Shown here one piece after another: positions 10,963 to 20,855 of a DNA stretch of 33,590 nucleotides. The stretch is from Gnetum montanum (taxonomy: Eukaryota > Streptophyta > Gnetopsida > Gnetales > Gnetaceae). The notes under the pieces were generated by a model. It made no database searches. It worked only from the letters and a program-made list of their open reading frames with translations, and was not told where the DNA came from. Each line of letters begins with the position of its first letter. The first letter of the stretch is position 1. Made by a program: the position numbers and the translations under genes. Where the stretch lies: NCBI GenBank assembly GCA_015680685.1, contig MNCI01000900.1, positions 540,087 to 573,676 on the forward strand. Direction: 5' to 3'.

Positions 10963-11344
10963 TACCCCCACGACTAAATGAAAACTCATCCTTGAGTTAA
11001 ACAAAGATGAGAAACATGTTCTTTACAAAATATTGGGCAAGTATGGGATTACTAACTAACTAAAACAATGGACAAAATAGCTAACTCTTTGCATGCCATA
11101 GTTGTGTAGTATAAAAATGGTACACATTATTACAAAACAAAACAAAAACAAGACTAGGAAGCTCATGTAGTACCTAGAGGTGGTGGCTCTTCCATTGGCT
11201 GCTTCCGTTTGTCACTAGGCTATTGAAACTTGTATCGATTGAGAAAAGCTTGCAACTTTTCTTCCTCCATCCTTAGGTCATGAACTATCCAAGCTACTGT
11301 ACCAATGTGTGTTGGCATTGGTACATCCTCGACAATGGTGCCAA
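10963..11344 (-). mobile_element. Internal domain 3 of the array
   Basis: The polypurine tract is at 10963-10971 and the primer binding site (TGGCACCATTGTCGAGGA on the minus strand) at 11326-11343. The short frame runs from about 11325 to TGA at 11163-11165 with an early ATG in MPTHIGT, then VHDLRMEEEKLQAFLNRY and QPMEEPPPLGTT. This is the best-kept copy, with one internal TAG. Confidence 0.8.
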
Positions 11345-12233
11345 AGATGAGTGGCGAGGTACCCCTATGCTCAACCATATGAATCACAAGCATTCATGCA
11401 TGATCCGGTCGAATTCTGTGGATGGGAATAATTGTGGCATCTAGATCATTATGTCTTGATCATAGTTTGCTATCTTCCCACTTGAACTAGTGGTATCTTT
11501 GTCACATATGGTTTAGTCCAAAGTGAGGCATATGATGTGGTTCCTAATTCTATGCTATGCTACTCCTGATAATGACAAAAAGAGATAAATTAATTAACTA
11601 ATGAATAGTGGAAACAAAGTATAAATTAGCCTAAGGTAATGGTATCTACTCTTAATCATCCATACACATCTTAAACTTCATGGAGCTACTTCTAGGATTA
11701 CCAAGTGTACATCATTGGTTATGCCAAACGATACAGCTCTAGGTTACCAAGTACTTCAACTTAAACGCTTGTGATTAAGGCGTATGCATTCTGCTTAATG
11801 ATAGGAATAGTAAATAACAATAAATGAAAATTTTTAACTAAATAAATCATTAAATAATTAAAACAAAAATATTAATCTATGTGGATGCTGCAATGATAGA
11901 AGTAATCTTGATCTTTATTACCAGTCATGTAACATGCTCAAGTATGTCACACTCGAACAAAGGTGTCATATGATTACAAGCATCACACTGTAGGCATGTG
12001 CAAGGAATAATAGACTTAAAAAATAAGAAACCGAAAATTAAAACTATCTCTCTATTTCATATGTCGTACATGTTGTCTCATCTAGGAGCCTAAGTGCAAT
12101 ATTTATAGGTGAGATCCTGATGAGGCAAAATCAAGTATCCATTGTTGCTTATTAGACCCAATGTTAGGTACGCGATGTCGGGACTCCAACATTGTGTATC
12201 CAACATCAGGGCCCATCATATCTCAACTCATCA
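11345..12233 (-). repeat. LTR 4 of the array (5'-most on the minus strand)
   Basis: It starts AGATGAGTGG (from TGATGAG) and ends CTCATCA, 889 bp; unlike LTRs 1-3 it is not followed by the polypurine tract, so the array ends here. The minus-strand TATA box is at 12100-12107. Confidence 0.88.
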
Positions 12234-15200
12234 CTTGTCTTGTGTGTATTTTGAGTCATTGCTTTCACAAGTGAAGCTAGACTCTTTCAGAGTGCTACAT
12301 TGCTTACATAGTATGAAACCATTTGATTGATGTAGAGTCTAATGTTTCCATAGTGAATAAATCCTATGCATATTTTTTGAAATTAATAGTATATTATTTT
12401 CTAATTTGCTTACCCTTTTGATTTGGTAGGATTTTGTGTGCCTATTTTTGAGCATATAGATCTATTAATTTTGATATGTTATTTTTATGATATTTTAGTT
12501 TGCATTTTTTTTATGTTAATGACTAATCAATTTTGATTTTCATATTCTTGTAAGTGTGTTTCTTATATTCAAGATAAATTAATTAATATGCTCTATATAT
12601 ACTTGTCCTAAGAGCCAAATGATGGATGGGTAAGCCTATAGATGTGATGATGATATGAAAATGTTGAACTAGTCCAATGTAGAACTTTGGCTAATGGAAT
12701 GCATATATAATGCAAAATTTTCCATCTCCTTTTTCTTTTGTCATCATTGATGAACTAGGTATATATTCAACAAGGAGCTAGATCATACACCACAATTAGA
12801 AATGTTGTTGCTACTAGATTCATGGGGGGTTTTGTGGGCCCAAACTTTAAGCTATGAGCTCTAGAAACTTGGATGTATGCTTGGCTATGGTTTAGAAAAG
12901 GGCATGTTATCAAGAAATCTCGTGATCATTGGAATGGATCTTGACTTATGGGATTAGATTATGTGTTTATGATTGCCTTGGATAACCATTCTACTTAGAG
13001 AAGGTTCATGATTTCATGAACCTATGCTTGCCACATTAAGCTAATGAGTAAGGTATCTATTTCATCAAGGTACATGGCATACTCTTTACATGGTGACCCA
13101 TCACTTTAATCATCTCCATAGAATTGATTTTTAAAAAAGTAATAATCCTCTCCTCTTTGCAAAATAACAAAATATAGATAAAAAATAAAAACAAAGAGAA
13201 GAGAAAAAAAGAAATAGAAAAAGACAGAAAGAGAGAGAAAGGTTGAAATTGTGGAGATATGAATAACAAATATTTTCTTATACTTTTGGCCACACAAATT
13301 GGTAGCATTACCATCCTAGGCTAGAAATTAATTTTTTTTGCTCACAGCTACTAAGAATATGAGTTGTATCTATGCCTCTTAAATTGATAATTTACCATAT
13401 GGATAAAATGATTTATATATGAACACCTCATTAGATTACTTAAGAAGACTAAATAATTGTATTACTATGATCATCAATCATTATACTATCCTAGCTCGAG
13501 TGGCTTTGAAGACCTAGAATTCAATCTCAAAGGAAAGTCTAATAAAGTTAAATGGTACTTTTAATTAAGTCTTAATCCAAGAATTAAAAAATGATCATAA
13601 GGCATCCCTATGTTCATTACCCATCCAAAGGAAATTGTGTGGATTTGAATGTTTAGCATTACTAGAGAAACTAAAGAGATGTCCCTCATAACATTAAGTT
13701 TAGGAATTCATCCTACATACATGTAAGGAAGGAAGAAAATCAAACTAGATTCTTGGGCTTCTAGATGATTTTGCAACACTTCACTTGATTTAGCTCCATC
13801 AATGGTTAAACGGTGAAATAATCAATACTAGATGATATTAGAAGTGGTGGTGCTACATTGCATCTTTGAAGAGATACTTGGATGGCTATCCTTAATAGTT
13901 AGATAAGTAGTGGTGAATGGAACTAGCGAAAGATCCCTATGAAGCTTGATGAGTGCTCTCATGCTTCAATAAGCTAATTGAATTATTGGATAGAACTCTA
14001 TAATGTTGAATTTCCCTTTTACTCTCTAGTCCATGCAAATTCCCCATATCTTTCTTTTTATTCCATTTTTAGTCCACCATTATGTGTGTAGGAAGTTGGC
14101 CAAGGTGAAGCAAAGGATGAGAGTTGGCCATCTAAAGGATGAACCCATGTTTAATGTTGATGTCTCAATAGTTACCTGCATGTGTTTTCCTTTTTCTTTC
14201 TAACTTTCTACTAATGGAATCTTATGATTCTCCAAGTTTCAACTTTGTTGCAACATTATGAATGGTGATTAAATTGTTTATAATTTTCTTCCATGCCTTG
14301 AACAGCTTGTTTTTGTATGTTTCGGCAGCATTTCATTTTTCATTTTATTCAATTTTAATTTATTTAATTTTATTTTTCTTTATTTCTTTTTGTTTATTTT
14401 TTAATTTTATTTGAATTCTCTAAATTTTTTTCTATTTTTCTTTCTTTTATTTAATTTATTTTTTATTTTATTTTATCTTATTTTGATATATTTTCATTTT
14501 TATTATTTTTGTTTAATTATTTTTATTTTATTTTATTTTATTTATTAATAAATGTTTTTATTTTTAAAGATTTTTAGTTTGTTTCTTTTTAAATGCACAA
14601 TGTACGCTATCATACCATGTACAAGAGTGCACCAAAAGGTGCATCATCATTTTATTTTTGGTTGTTTTTAAATAAAAAATTAAAAAAATTTAAAAATAAA
14701 TAATGAAATAATATTTTAAAAATAATAATAAATATAATATATATATATATATGTAATTATACTTAAATAATAATATTAGTATTANTATAATAAATAAAAA
14801 TAATCATTCACATAACTAAATGATATAAATTAAAATAATTTGTTTTTCCTCTCTCATTTCCAACTTCTCTTATTTTGGTGTGTTCCATCATTGGTCAACA
14901 TTTAAAGCTAAATCTCCTAGTATATTTAATCATTGTACCCTTGTCATTCGTGGCAATGTGTATTTTTCTTATTCAAGCTAAGTTTGTCATACCTTAATTG
15001 TGGGGGAGAGGCACAAAACCAGGTATGGTTTTTGAAAATATTCCTTATCACATTTTCCATACTTATGCATTGTAATATTGGCTATGATAATGTTTTACAT
15101 GTTATCCTTGGGTTTTATGTTTTTCAAAGTTCCTATTATCATTTTTTGCAATGGAGGTATAGAATCTCAAGGAGCTTACATGATTCTTTAACATTTTTCT

Positions 15201-15882
15201 AGAGAGAATCAAGTTTCAACAATTATGGTTCATGCATTGAAGGCCACAACTACATGAACTCGATGAACCTTAGGCCTCCATGATGGAATTGACTAGAAGA
15301 CAACAACCACTCAAATTACTAATAGAACCTAACCAAGTTGAACCTCCTTAATTAAGAAGATTTGGAGGTCACAAATCTTATTCCCTGAATACCATCACCA
15401 GCAATTAAGTCAAATGATCCACTAGCAAATCCCATTGATGCAAAGGATTATTGCAAGACCGAAGTAGGATTCTTCAAATAAGGATGAAGAGCTTAGAAGA
15501 GAAACTCCAAAGATATCTATTATACCCTTAGTACACATCAACCATGCTAGATGTTGTTTCACCACAATGACCACCTCCTAGTGCTTCCTCTTAAGGTGGC
15601 AAGTTTATGTTATGTCCTATGTCATACCTTATTATAACTCCTCTACATCAACCATAAGTTAAGCTATGGTTGATCCAATTTTTATTGTTGTAAGCTAAGG
15701 GTCTAGCTAAATTTAGTTATGGGAGAATGATGAGGGATCTAGTGGTAATTTTGTATCTCTATGCAAGCCTTGATGCATGGATTTATTTGTGTGAACTTAA
15801 ACTTATAATTTGGGCTTGTTTCAAAAGTATGGCAAGGTATACTTAAACTACCTTACCTAGGAAGGTATCATAGCTTACATGG
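12234..15882. other. A+T-rich intergenic DNA with no recognised gene
   Basis: No coding region or known element is recognised. Open frames here are short, low-complexity or isolated. Notable tracts are a purine run at 13186-13241, T-rich (TTTTA)n-like DNA at 14320-14600 and A-rich DNA at 14660-14820 with one undetermined base (n) at 14785. Confidence 0.6.
14320..14830. repeat. T-rich then A-rich low-complexity block
   Basis: A long T/A stretch rich in TTTTA units (14320-14600) is followed after about 60 bases of mixed sequence by an A-rich stretch with (TA)n and TAATAA runs (14660-14820). The two halves are roughly complementary in composition, so they could fold back, but no exact arms were defined. 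The single n at 14785 marks a poor read within it. Confidence 0.7.
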
Positions 15883-16018
15883 TACCTCACCGAGTGTAGC
15901 ATTGCATATGGTGCACTACTGCACTAGGTGTAGTATGACACATAATGTATTATTGCACCTAGTGAGGCACCACACTTTGCACACTACAACACATAGTGCG
16001 TTGTCGTAGCACTTTAGT
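15883..16018. repeat. 34-bp tandem repeat, four degenerate copies
   Basis: The core CAC(C/T)(G/T)AGTG recurs at 15888, 15922, 15956 and 15990, exactly 34 bases apart, with variants such as CACTAGGTG, CACCTAGTG and CACATAGTG. No coding role is apparent. Confidence 0.65.
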
Positions 16019-16105
16019 TACAAATTCAAAAACAATAAATATCAAAGAGGGAAAGCTCAAATTTACTTTTTATTTTTCAATTTTAATTATGTAAGAGATT
16101 CTCCT

Positions 16106-16124
16106 CATCCCTTGGATAATTATG
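16106..16124. repeat. LINE target-site duplication, left copy
   Basis: CATCCCTTGGATAATTATG is repeated exactly at 17290-17308. It sits where the 3' end of the minus-strand LINE meets flanking DNA. Confidence 0.85.
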
Positions 16125-17289
16125 GGGCGGTGTCGGACCCCAAAAAGAAGTTTTATTGAAATTAAAGGTGCATCAATTACAACAACTTGAATAAGTCACA
16201 GGGTTAAGGGGAAGGGAAAACTGAGAGCGTTGTGAATAAAACTCAGAAAACGCCTTATAAATAAACGATTAAGGAAGGAACCCCAAGTTGGGGCACAACC
16301 AAATGTCCACACATACTGGCTTGTTATAAAATATAATGACATAGAATTAGATGAGGCAAAGAGCTCTTAATTAAGGATAGAGAAATCCAATGGTGACTCC
16401 ACATAATGAAAAGGGAAAGCTTCATTGCAAAGATTACTGATGCTAAGTGTAACTAGAACACACAGGTCTTTCCCACAGCTGCAAGAGATGAACCAGTTGA
16501 TGACTGTCTAGATGGAACTTGGATGCTTGAGATGTGAGTTGAAAATGGGTGAGGCGAAAGATCTGCAACTTCTCCAACCTGGTGAGCAAACAATTATTAG
16601 AATAATCTATCTTTTGAAATAGAACATTGCATCTTTGCTTCCAAATATAATATAAAATAGTAGGCCTGATAACTTTCCATAGAAAATTAAGATTAGCAGA
16701 AGTAATGTTCAAGAATCCGAATATGGCATACTCTTGAGATAGCTTGTATGATGGAAAATCTTTGGAAGCCCACTGCCACACATGTTGAGCAAAGGGACAA
16801 TGCCAAAATACATGGACAAAGTCATCTTGTCCACCACAAAGAGGGCAATTGGGATTGGGAATCCCCATATATTCTAGCCATTTTCCAATAGGTAGACCAT
16901 GATGGAGGAGACACCAGAGGAACTGCTTAATTTTGTGGAGGGTCGGAAGTTTCCAAATATGTTGGAAGAGAGGGATCCAAAATGTTTCTAACTCTTGTTT
17001 ATGCCAATACTTATTGCAACATTGAATGACTTTAGAGGGGTCATGCATGAGATGAAAGGGGACAGATGGCCGGTAGGGCAAGAGTTTAACCCCATTAAGC
17101 CATTAAAGGCCATGAAAAAGGCTTTGCACTGTAACATCAAGTTGCCAGTGACCGTGGAGAAAAGAGTAAATCTGAACTAGGCAATGGTTCATTGTAGCTG
17201 ACTCCCCATACAAAGTGTTAAACTCGACCCCCGAAATCCAACGACTAGCCAACCTAAGAAAATTCAAGGAAATGACACCCTTTCGATAC
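16125..17289 (-). mobile_element. 5'-truncated L1-type LINE insertion
   Basis: An 1165-bp segment lies between perfect 19-bp direct repeats. It holds the C-terminal part of a LINE second ORF followed by a 318-bp 3' untranslated part. The 5' truncation and the long target duplication fit target-primed reverse transcription. The 3' end has AATAAAA about 30 bases inside and finishes GGGGTCCGACACCGCCC rather than a poly(A) tail, which is unusual for L1-type elements. Confidence 0.85.
16443..17289 (-). pseudogene. LINE ORF2 C-terminal fragment with zf-RVT zinc-binding domain
   Basis: The minus strand encodes the region after the reverse transcriptase of a plant non-LTR retrotransposon. An N-terminal stretch with LASRWISG and FNTLYGE is separated by one TAA (17103-17105) from an open frame ending at 16443. 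This holds KIKQFLWCLLHHGLPIG and CPLCGGQDDFVHVFWHCPFA, the CxxC...H...C signature of the zf-RVT domain that follows RT in plant LINEs, then VWQWASKDFP. The polymerase itself is absent through 5' truncation. The remaining 212 codons are open, so this is a comparatively recent insertion among these elements. It is not an independent gene. Confidence 0.88.
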
Positions 17290-17308
17290 CATCCCTTGGA
17301 TAATTATG
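17290..17308. repeat. LINE target-site duplication, right copy
   Basis: Exact copy of 16106-16124, adjoining the truncated 5' end of the LINE. Confidence 0.85.
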
Positions 17309-18548
17309 TCAATGCTTCACCGTGTAATGCTCTTGTAACTCGAAACCATTTAGTCAACATGAAGTCAAGTGCTTGCACAATGAATAAAGCTCATCTTGAT
17401 TTCCTTAATTTTTCCAATTTTATTTTATTGAACCTTGAATATGATACTTGATTAATAATTTATTTATTAAATATAAAAATTATAATTAAATTAATTTCTT
17501 TAAATAGATTAAAGTAGCTATATGGAGCTTTACGATGATTTTGCCTTGTCCAAGGAGGTCATACTTGTACAGAATGATGTTGGACCATCGAGGGTGTGAC
17601 TAGGGAGATTTTAACACTTTCATGTATTACTGTCACACATGTTCCATAAGGGATTACGACAAAATTTATATGTGCATTAATTTCCATGTTGCACTTATCC
17701 TACAAGGGATTATAACACAAATATGTGCTTTATTTCTTTATAATGTATGAATGTTAAACCTATCTAACAAGAAATTGCAAAAGGTCGTAATTATTGTTTT
17801 ATTCTTTACATGCATAAAATACATAAAAATTATAAAAAATATTATTTTCCTACATTGAAAACATGTATTCCTTCCTTCTATCATATATATTATAATAATT
17901 TCATTTATTAAACACAATGATACACACAAGTGAATTCTATAATTCGTGTTCTCATTATTTTCAGTATTTATAATTGGTTGGCTACACATACCACTCATAG
18001 ACCTCTTATGGTCTTGGCCAGGGAGGCCCTTATTACTCTACTAATCATTCATTCAAACTATTTTGAAGTCCTTCATTAAGCATTTTATAAGTCTCTAATG
18101 AAACCAATTCTCTACCACATTTTAAGAGTTCAACATATAATCCTTTTATATATACAAATTTTCTATAAATTAATTTTTTTAATTCCTTTAATTTCTTCAT
18201 CATATGTAAGCTAAAAAGTAATTAGGTTTATGTCGCTAGCTTTATGATTTATTTTGTGGTAAAATAGATTTTTATAATAATCTAATCTTTCTAAATAAAA
18301 TTTCAATAATTGAAGAGATTTACTTTTAAAATATTTTCACAAATTTCATGGATTTTACTTTATCATTTGCATTATATATTTTTTATGTTCTTTTAGAAAT
18401 TTTAATTTTTCTTCATCTTGTGAATAAGTTTCATATATTCCTTAGTTAAAGCTTCATTATTATACAAATTTTCAAGTGTTATACTTTGCAAACATTTTTC
18501 ATAAAATCAATTCATCATTCTTATATGCATAGTGATGTTTTTGATACA
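17309..18548. other. A+T-rich intergenic DNA, nothing recognised
   Basis: No gene, element signature or tandem repeat is visible. Open frames are short and of A+T-rich composition without family resemblance. Confidence 0.5.
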
Positions 18549-18567
18549 CTTCTAAGCTAGCTTTAAT

Positions 18568-18723
18568 AATGAGATGTTAGCTTAGTGGTGAAACTCTTGA
18601 TTTAAAAGCTTCAAATCATAAGTTCAATTTTGGTGGACAATGATGAATTATAAAGTTCTGATTGGACTATATATCTTGGGGAGTACCTATATTACAATTA
18701 TTTGAGGGTTCTAACACCCCACT
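18568..18723 (+). mobile_element. tRNA-derived SINE, full-length copy
   Basis: The head contains TTAGCTTAGTGGTGAAACTC (pol III A-box-like) and AAGTTCAATTTTGG (decayed B box), as in a tRNA. A non-tRNA body follows: TTATAAAGTTCTGATTGGAC, TATATATCTTGGGG, TTACAATTATTTGA and a terminal GGTTCTAACAC. It is flanked by a 19-bp duplication, CTTCTAAGCTAGCTTTAAT (18549-18567) and CTTCTAACCTAGCTTTAAT (18724-18742), one mismatch. Length is 156 bp and there is no poly(A) tail. I do not recognise the family by name. Confidence 0.82.
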
Positions 18724-18742
18724 CTTCTAACCTAGCTTTAAT

Positions 18743-19685
18743 TTAAAGAAAATAATTCACCAAAATTTGTAACCATTATTCATAAGGTTTGTAAATTTCT
18801 TATTCTGCCTATTGCTATAGCACCTTCTTTTAATAGAATGCTATATATAGTGGTGTAAAGACTATTAATTTAGAAAATTCAAAATATCCATTTCAAGATG
18901 TGTAGCTTAGGCTTTAGGTCTTGTTGGTGTTCTTGCAAAAATATTCTTTGATAAGTCCACAAGAAAATATCTATGAATCACATATTTTGATGTATTATCT
19001 ATAGCTATAAATGGTCTTCAAAATGATATAACCATTAATAAATCAATGATAATGAAAGGAAGGGACATGAATCTCTAATTGAATACAAACTTAGCATATT
19101 TACAAAGATTAGAATCGATAGGGGTATGGATAAATAATGTTAACTTAGTGATAGATTCGATAAAATACGATCAAAGAATGATAAAATCTAGGCATTATAA
19201 ATATGATTAGAATAACTAGAAAATACTTAACAAATAATAAATAAGAAATCAATATATTGGAAAGAGTTTAGATTTTCCCTTCCTAGCGAATACAAGGTCT
19301 TTAATCTAATAAACACAAGAGTTTGCCTTCTATTGAGGACCAAGAGCTACAATGGTAGGAGATACAAATTGTAAATTTAAATGGACAATTAGGACTTTGT
19401 TCATGAGCAAAAAGAGGATTTGAAGAATGGAATTTGACCTTTTATGAGTTTACAGATGAATGGAGGACTTTCCAATGTTGTTCGAAGCTGATTTAAGGTT
19501 GAAACAAGGTTGTTTTCGAATACCATATTGTAGGTGTTGCTGGAAAATGATGTAGTAACACTAATGCTAGGGTAGGTGATGCTAACACTATGTCAGCATG
19601 TTCGTATGTGTTGTTAGTGACTCATGTACCAAGATTGATCTCATAAACTATAAAGGATGTTGGGATGGTTAAGATGCTTACGGTT
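18743..19685. other. Intergenic DNA without recognised features
   Basis: A+T-rich sequence with no coding frame or element signature that I could support. Confidence 0.5.
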
Positions 19686-20007
19686 GATATTGGAACCTTG
19701 AAATAATTGTAACATAAATACACCCCAAGATATATAGTCCAATTAGAACATTATAACTCAATAATTCCTACTAGAATTGAACCCATAATAATGAGGTATT
19801 AGCCTAGTGGTAAGACTCTTGATTTAAAAGCTCCAAGTCATAGGTTTGATTTTAGTAGGTAATGCTAAGTTATAAAGTTCTAATTGGACTATATATCTTA
19901 AGGCATACTTATATTACAATTATTTCAAGATTCTAACACTTCTAGAATCAAATCCATGACTTGGAGATTTCAAATCAAGAGTCTTACTATTAGGCTAATA
20001 CCTCATT
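19686..20007 (-). mobile_element. SINE on the minus strand, split by a second SINE
   Basis: The head (A box TTAGCCTAATAGTAAGACTC on the minus strand) lies at about 19958-20007 and the body (TTCTAATTGGACTATATATC through TTACAATTATTTCAAGG) at 19686-19770. The two parts join at the B box once the plus-strand SINE at 19787-19941 is set aside. The 3' limit near 19686 is approximate. Confidence 0.75.
19787..19941 (+). mobile_element. SINE nested inside another SINE
   Basis: This 155-bp copy has A box TTAGCCTAGTGGTAAGACTC, B box AGGTTTGATTTTAG and body TTCTAATTGGACTATATATC. It is flanked by CTAGAATTGAACCCAT (19771-19786) and CTAGAATCAAATCCAT (19942-19957), a 16-bp duplication differing by three transitions. 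The duplicated bases are the B-box region of the host SINE. Confidence 0.8.
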
Positions 20008-20234
20008 GTTTCTTCTTGAATAGTAGAGATCATCTTGATTGCAATTAAGCACCCTTTTATTTCAACCTTTGTTAAATTAGTTTATGTGTACCTAGAAATT
20101 TTTATTTATAAGGATATCTCTATCATCTATACTATTGCTTACTTATACTTTGCATAAGTCATTAACCTCAATTGCTTTGTTGGTGTCATCATTTTGAAAT
20201 GATTTTGCTTCTGTGGATTTGATGTTTGATATTT

Positions 20235-20855
20235 CTCCAATCGATCTGATTTTTTTCTCTACAATTTTTCTCCAATGATTTTGATTTCTCTAGAATTCTC
20301 CTATGAGGGATTTTAAATTACTTCCAACTTCTTCAATTGATGTTGATAATTCAGTTGTTTTTATTGATGCAAAAATTTATATTGATTCTCAAAATGCAAA
20401 TTTACAAACTCATGAGAAAAGTTTTGTGATATCTTCTTCTAGTGAGGTTATTGTAACTAAGATACCTAAAAATAATGAAGTGTTAGCCTAGTGGTAAGAC
20501 ACTTGAATTGAAAATTCAAAATTAATGTGGACTATACATCTTGGGGTGCACCTATGTTTCAATTATTTCAAGTTCCAACACTTCCCTCTAACTAAGACAC
20601 CTAAATTTGTTTTGCTTGATTATGTATATGAGTTGCTAGTTGCTAATCTTATGACATGAATACATGTTCATTCAAATGTTAGGTTACTTGCTTAGTGCTT
20701 GAAGTTTTGCTTCCTAGTTAAATGATGTGATTGAAAAAAAATAATATTTAGTCATTCATGCTAGGTATTATTCTTGTTTTTTTCTACTTATTGAGATATG
20801 CAATGCTTCAAGGGTGTAGCATGCTCTAGATATAAGGTCATTTATACATAACCAT
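20235..20855 (+). repeat. Old dispersed repeat, copy A, with a broken coding frame
   Basis: Similar to 28405-28840 in the same orientation. Both share a decayed frame (FKLLPTSS, DSQNA, TKIP, then LVANLM in A or LVTNLI in B), LVK followed by a stop and CD, then a tail around GCAATGCTTCAA. In copy A the frame is open from 20303 to 20470 but is split by the SINE at 20471-20588. It is probably a retroelement fragment; I do not recognise the protein family. Confidence 0.6.
20471..20588 (+). mobile_element. SINE copy with internal deletion, inserted in repeat A
   Basis: It carries the head TTAGCCTAGTGGTAAGACAC and body GGACTATACATCTTGGGGTG and CAATTATTTCAAG, but the B box and first part of the body are missing, giving 118 bp. 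The flanks TAACTAAGATACCTAAA (20454-20470) and TAACTAAGACACCTAAA (20589-20605) are a 17-bp duplication with one mismatch. The related repeat at 28405-28840 has this site once, without insertion. Confidence 0.82.

Larger units (their letters stand above)
7574..12233 (-). mobile_element. Tandem array of a non-autonomous LTR retrotransposon (4 LTRs, 3 internal domains)
   Basis: Four similar LTRs of 886, 886, 856 and 889 bp alternate with three internal domains of 382, 379 and 382 bp. Orientation is minus. Each LTR reads TGATGAG...CTCATCA with small changes. Each internal domain has a GTGGGGGTA polypurine tract against one LTR and a tRNA-Asp-type primer binding site against the next. The 5 bp left of the array is CTTAT (7569-7573), right is CTTGT (12234-12238), consistent with a single decayed target-site duplication. 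No RT, integrase or protease coding is present, so the element depended on proteins in trans. Shared-LTR arrays of this kind are known for small TRIM-type elements and arise by recombination between LTRs. Confidence 0.88.

Noticed and set aside
13057-13314. 85-codon minus-strand frame rich in Phe, Leu and Ser
   Set aside because: It is produced by the purine-rich tract at 13186-13241 and has no start context or family resemblance.
17738-17998. 86-codon minus-strand frame
   Set aside because: It is A+T-driven, with no recognisable motif and no neighbours that would support a gene.
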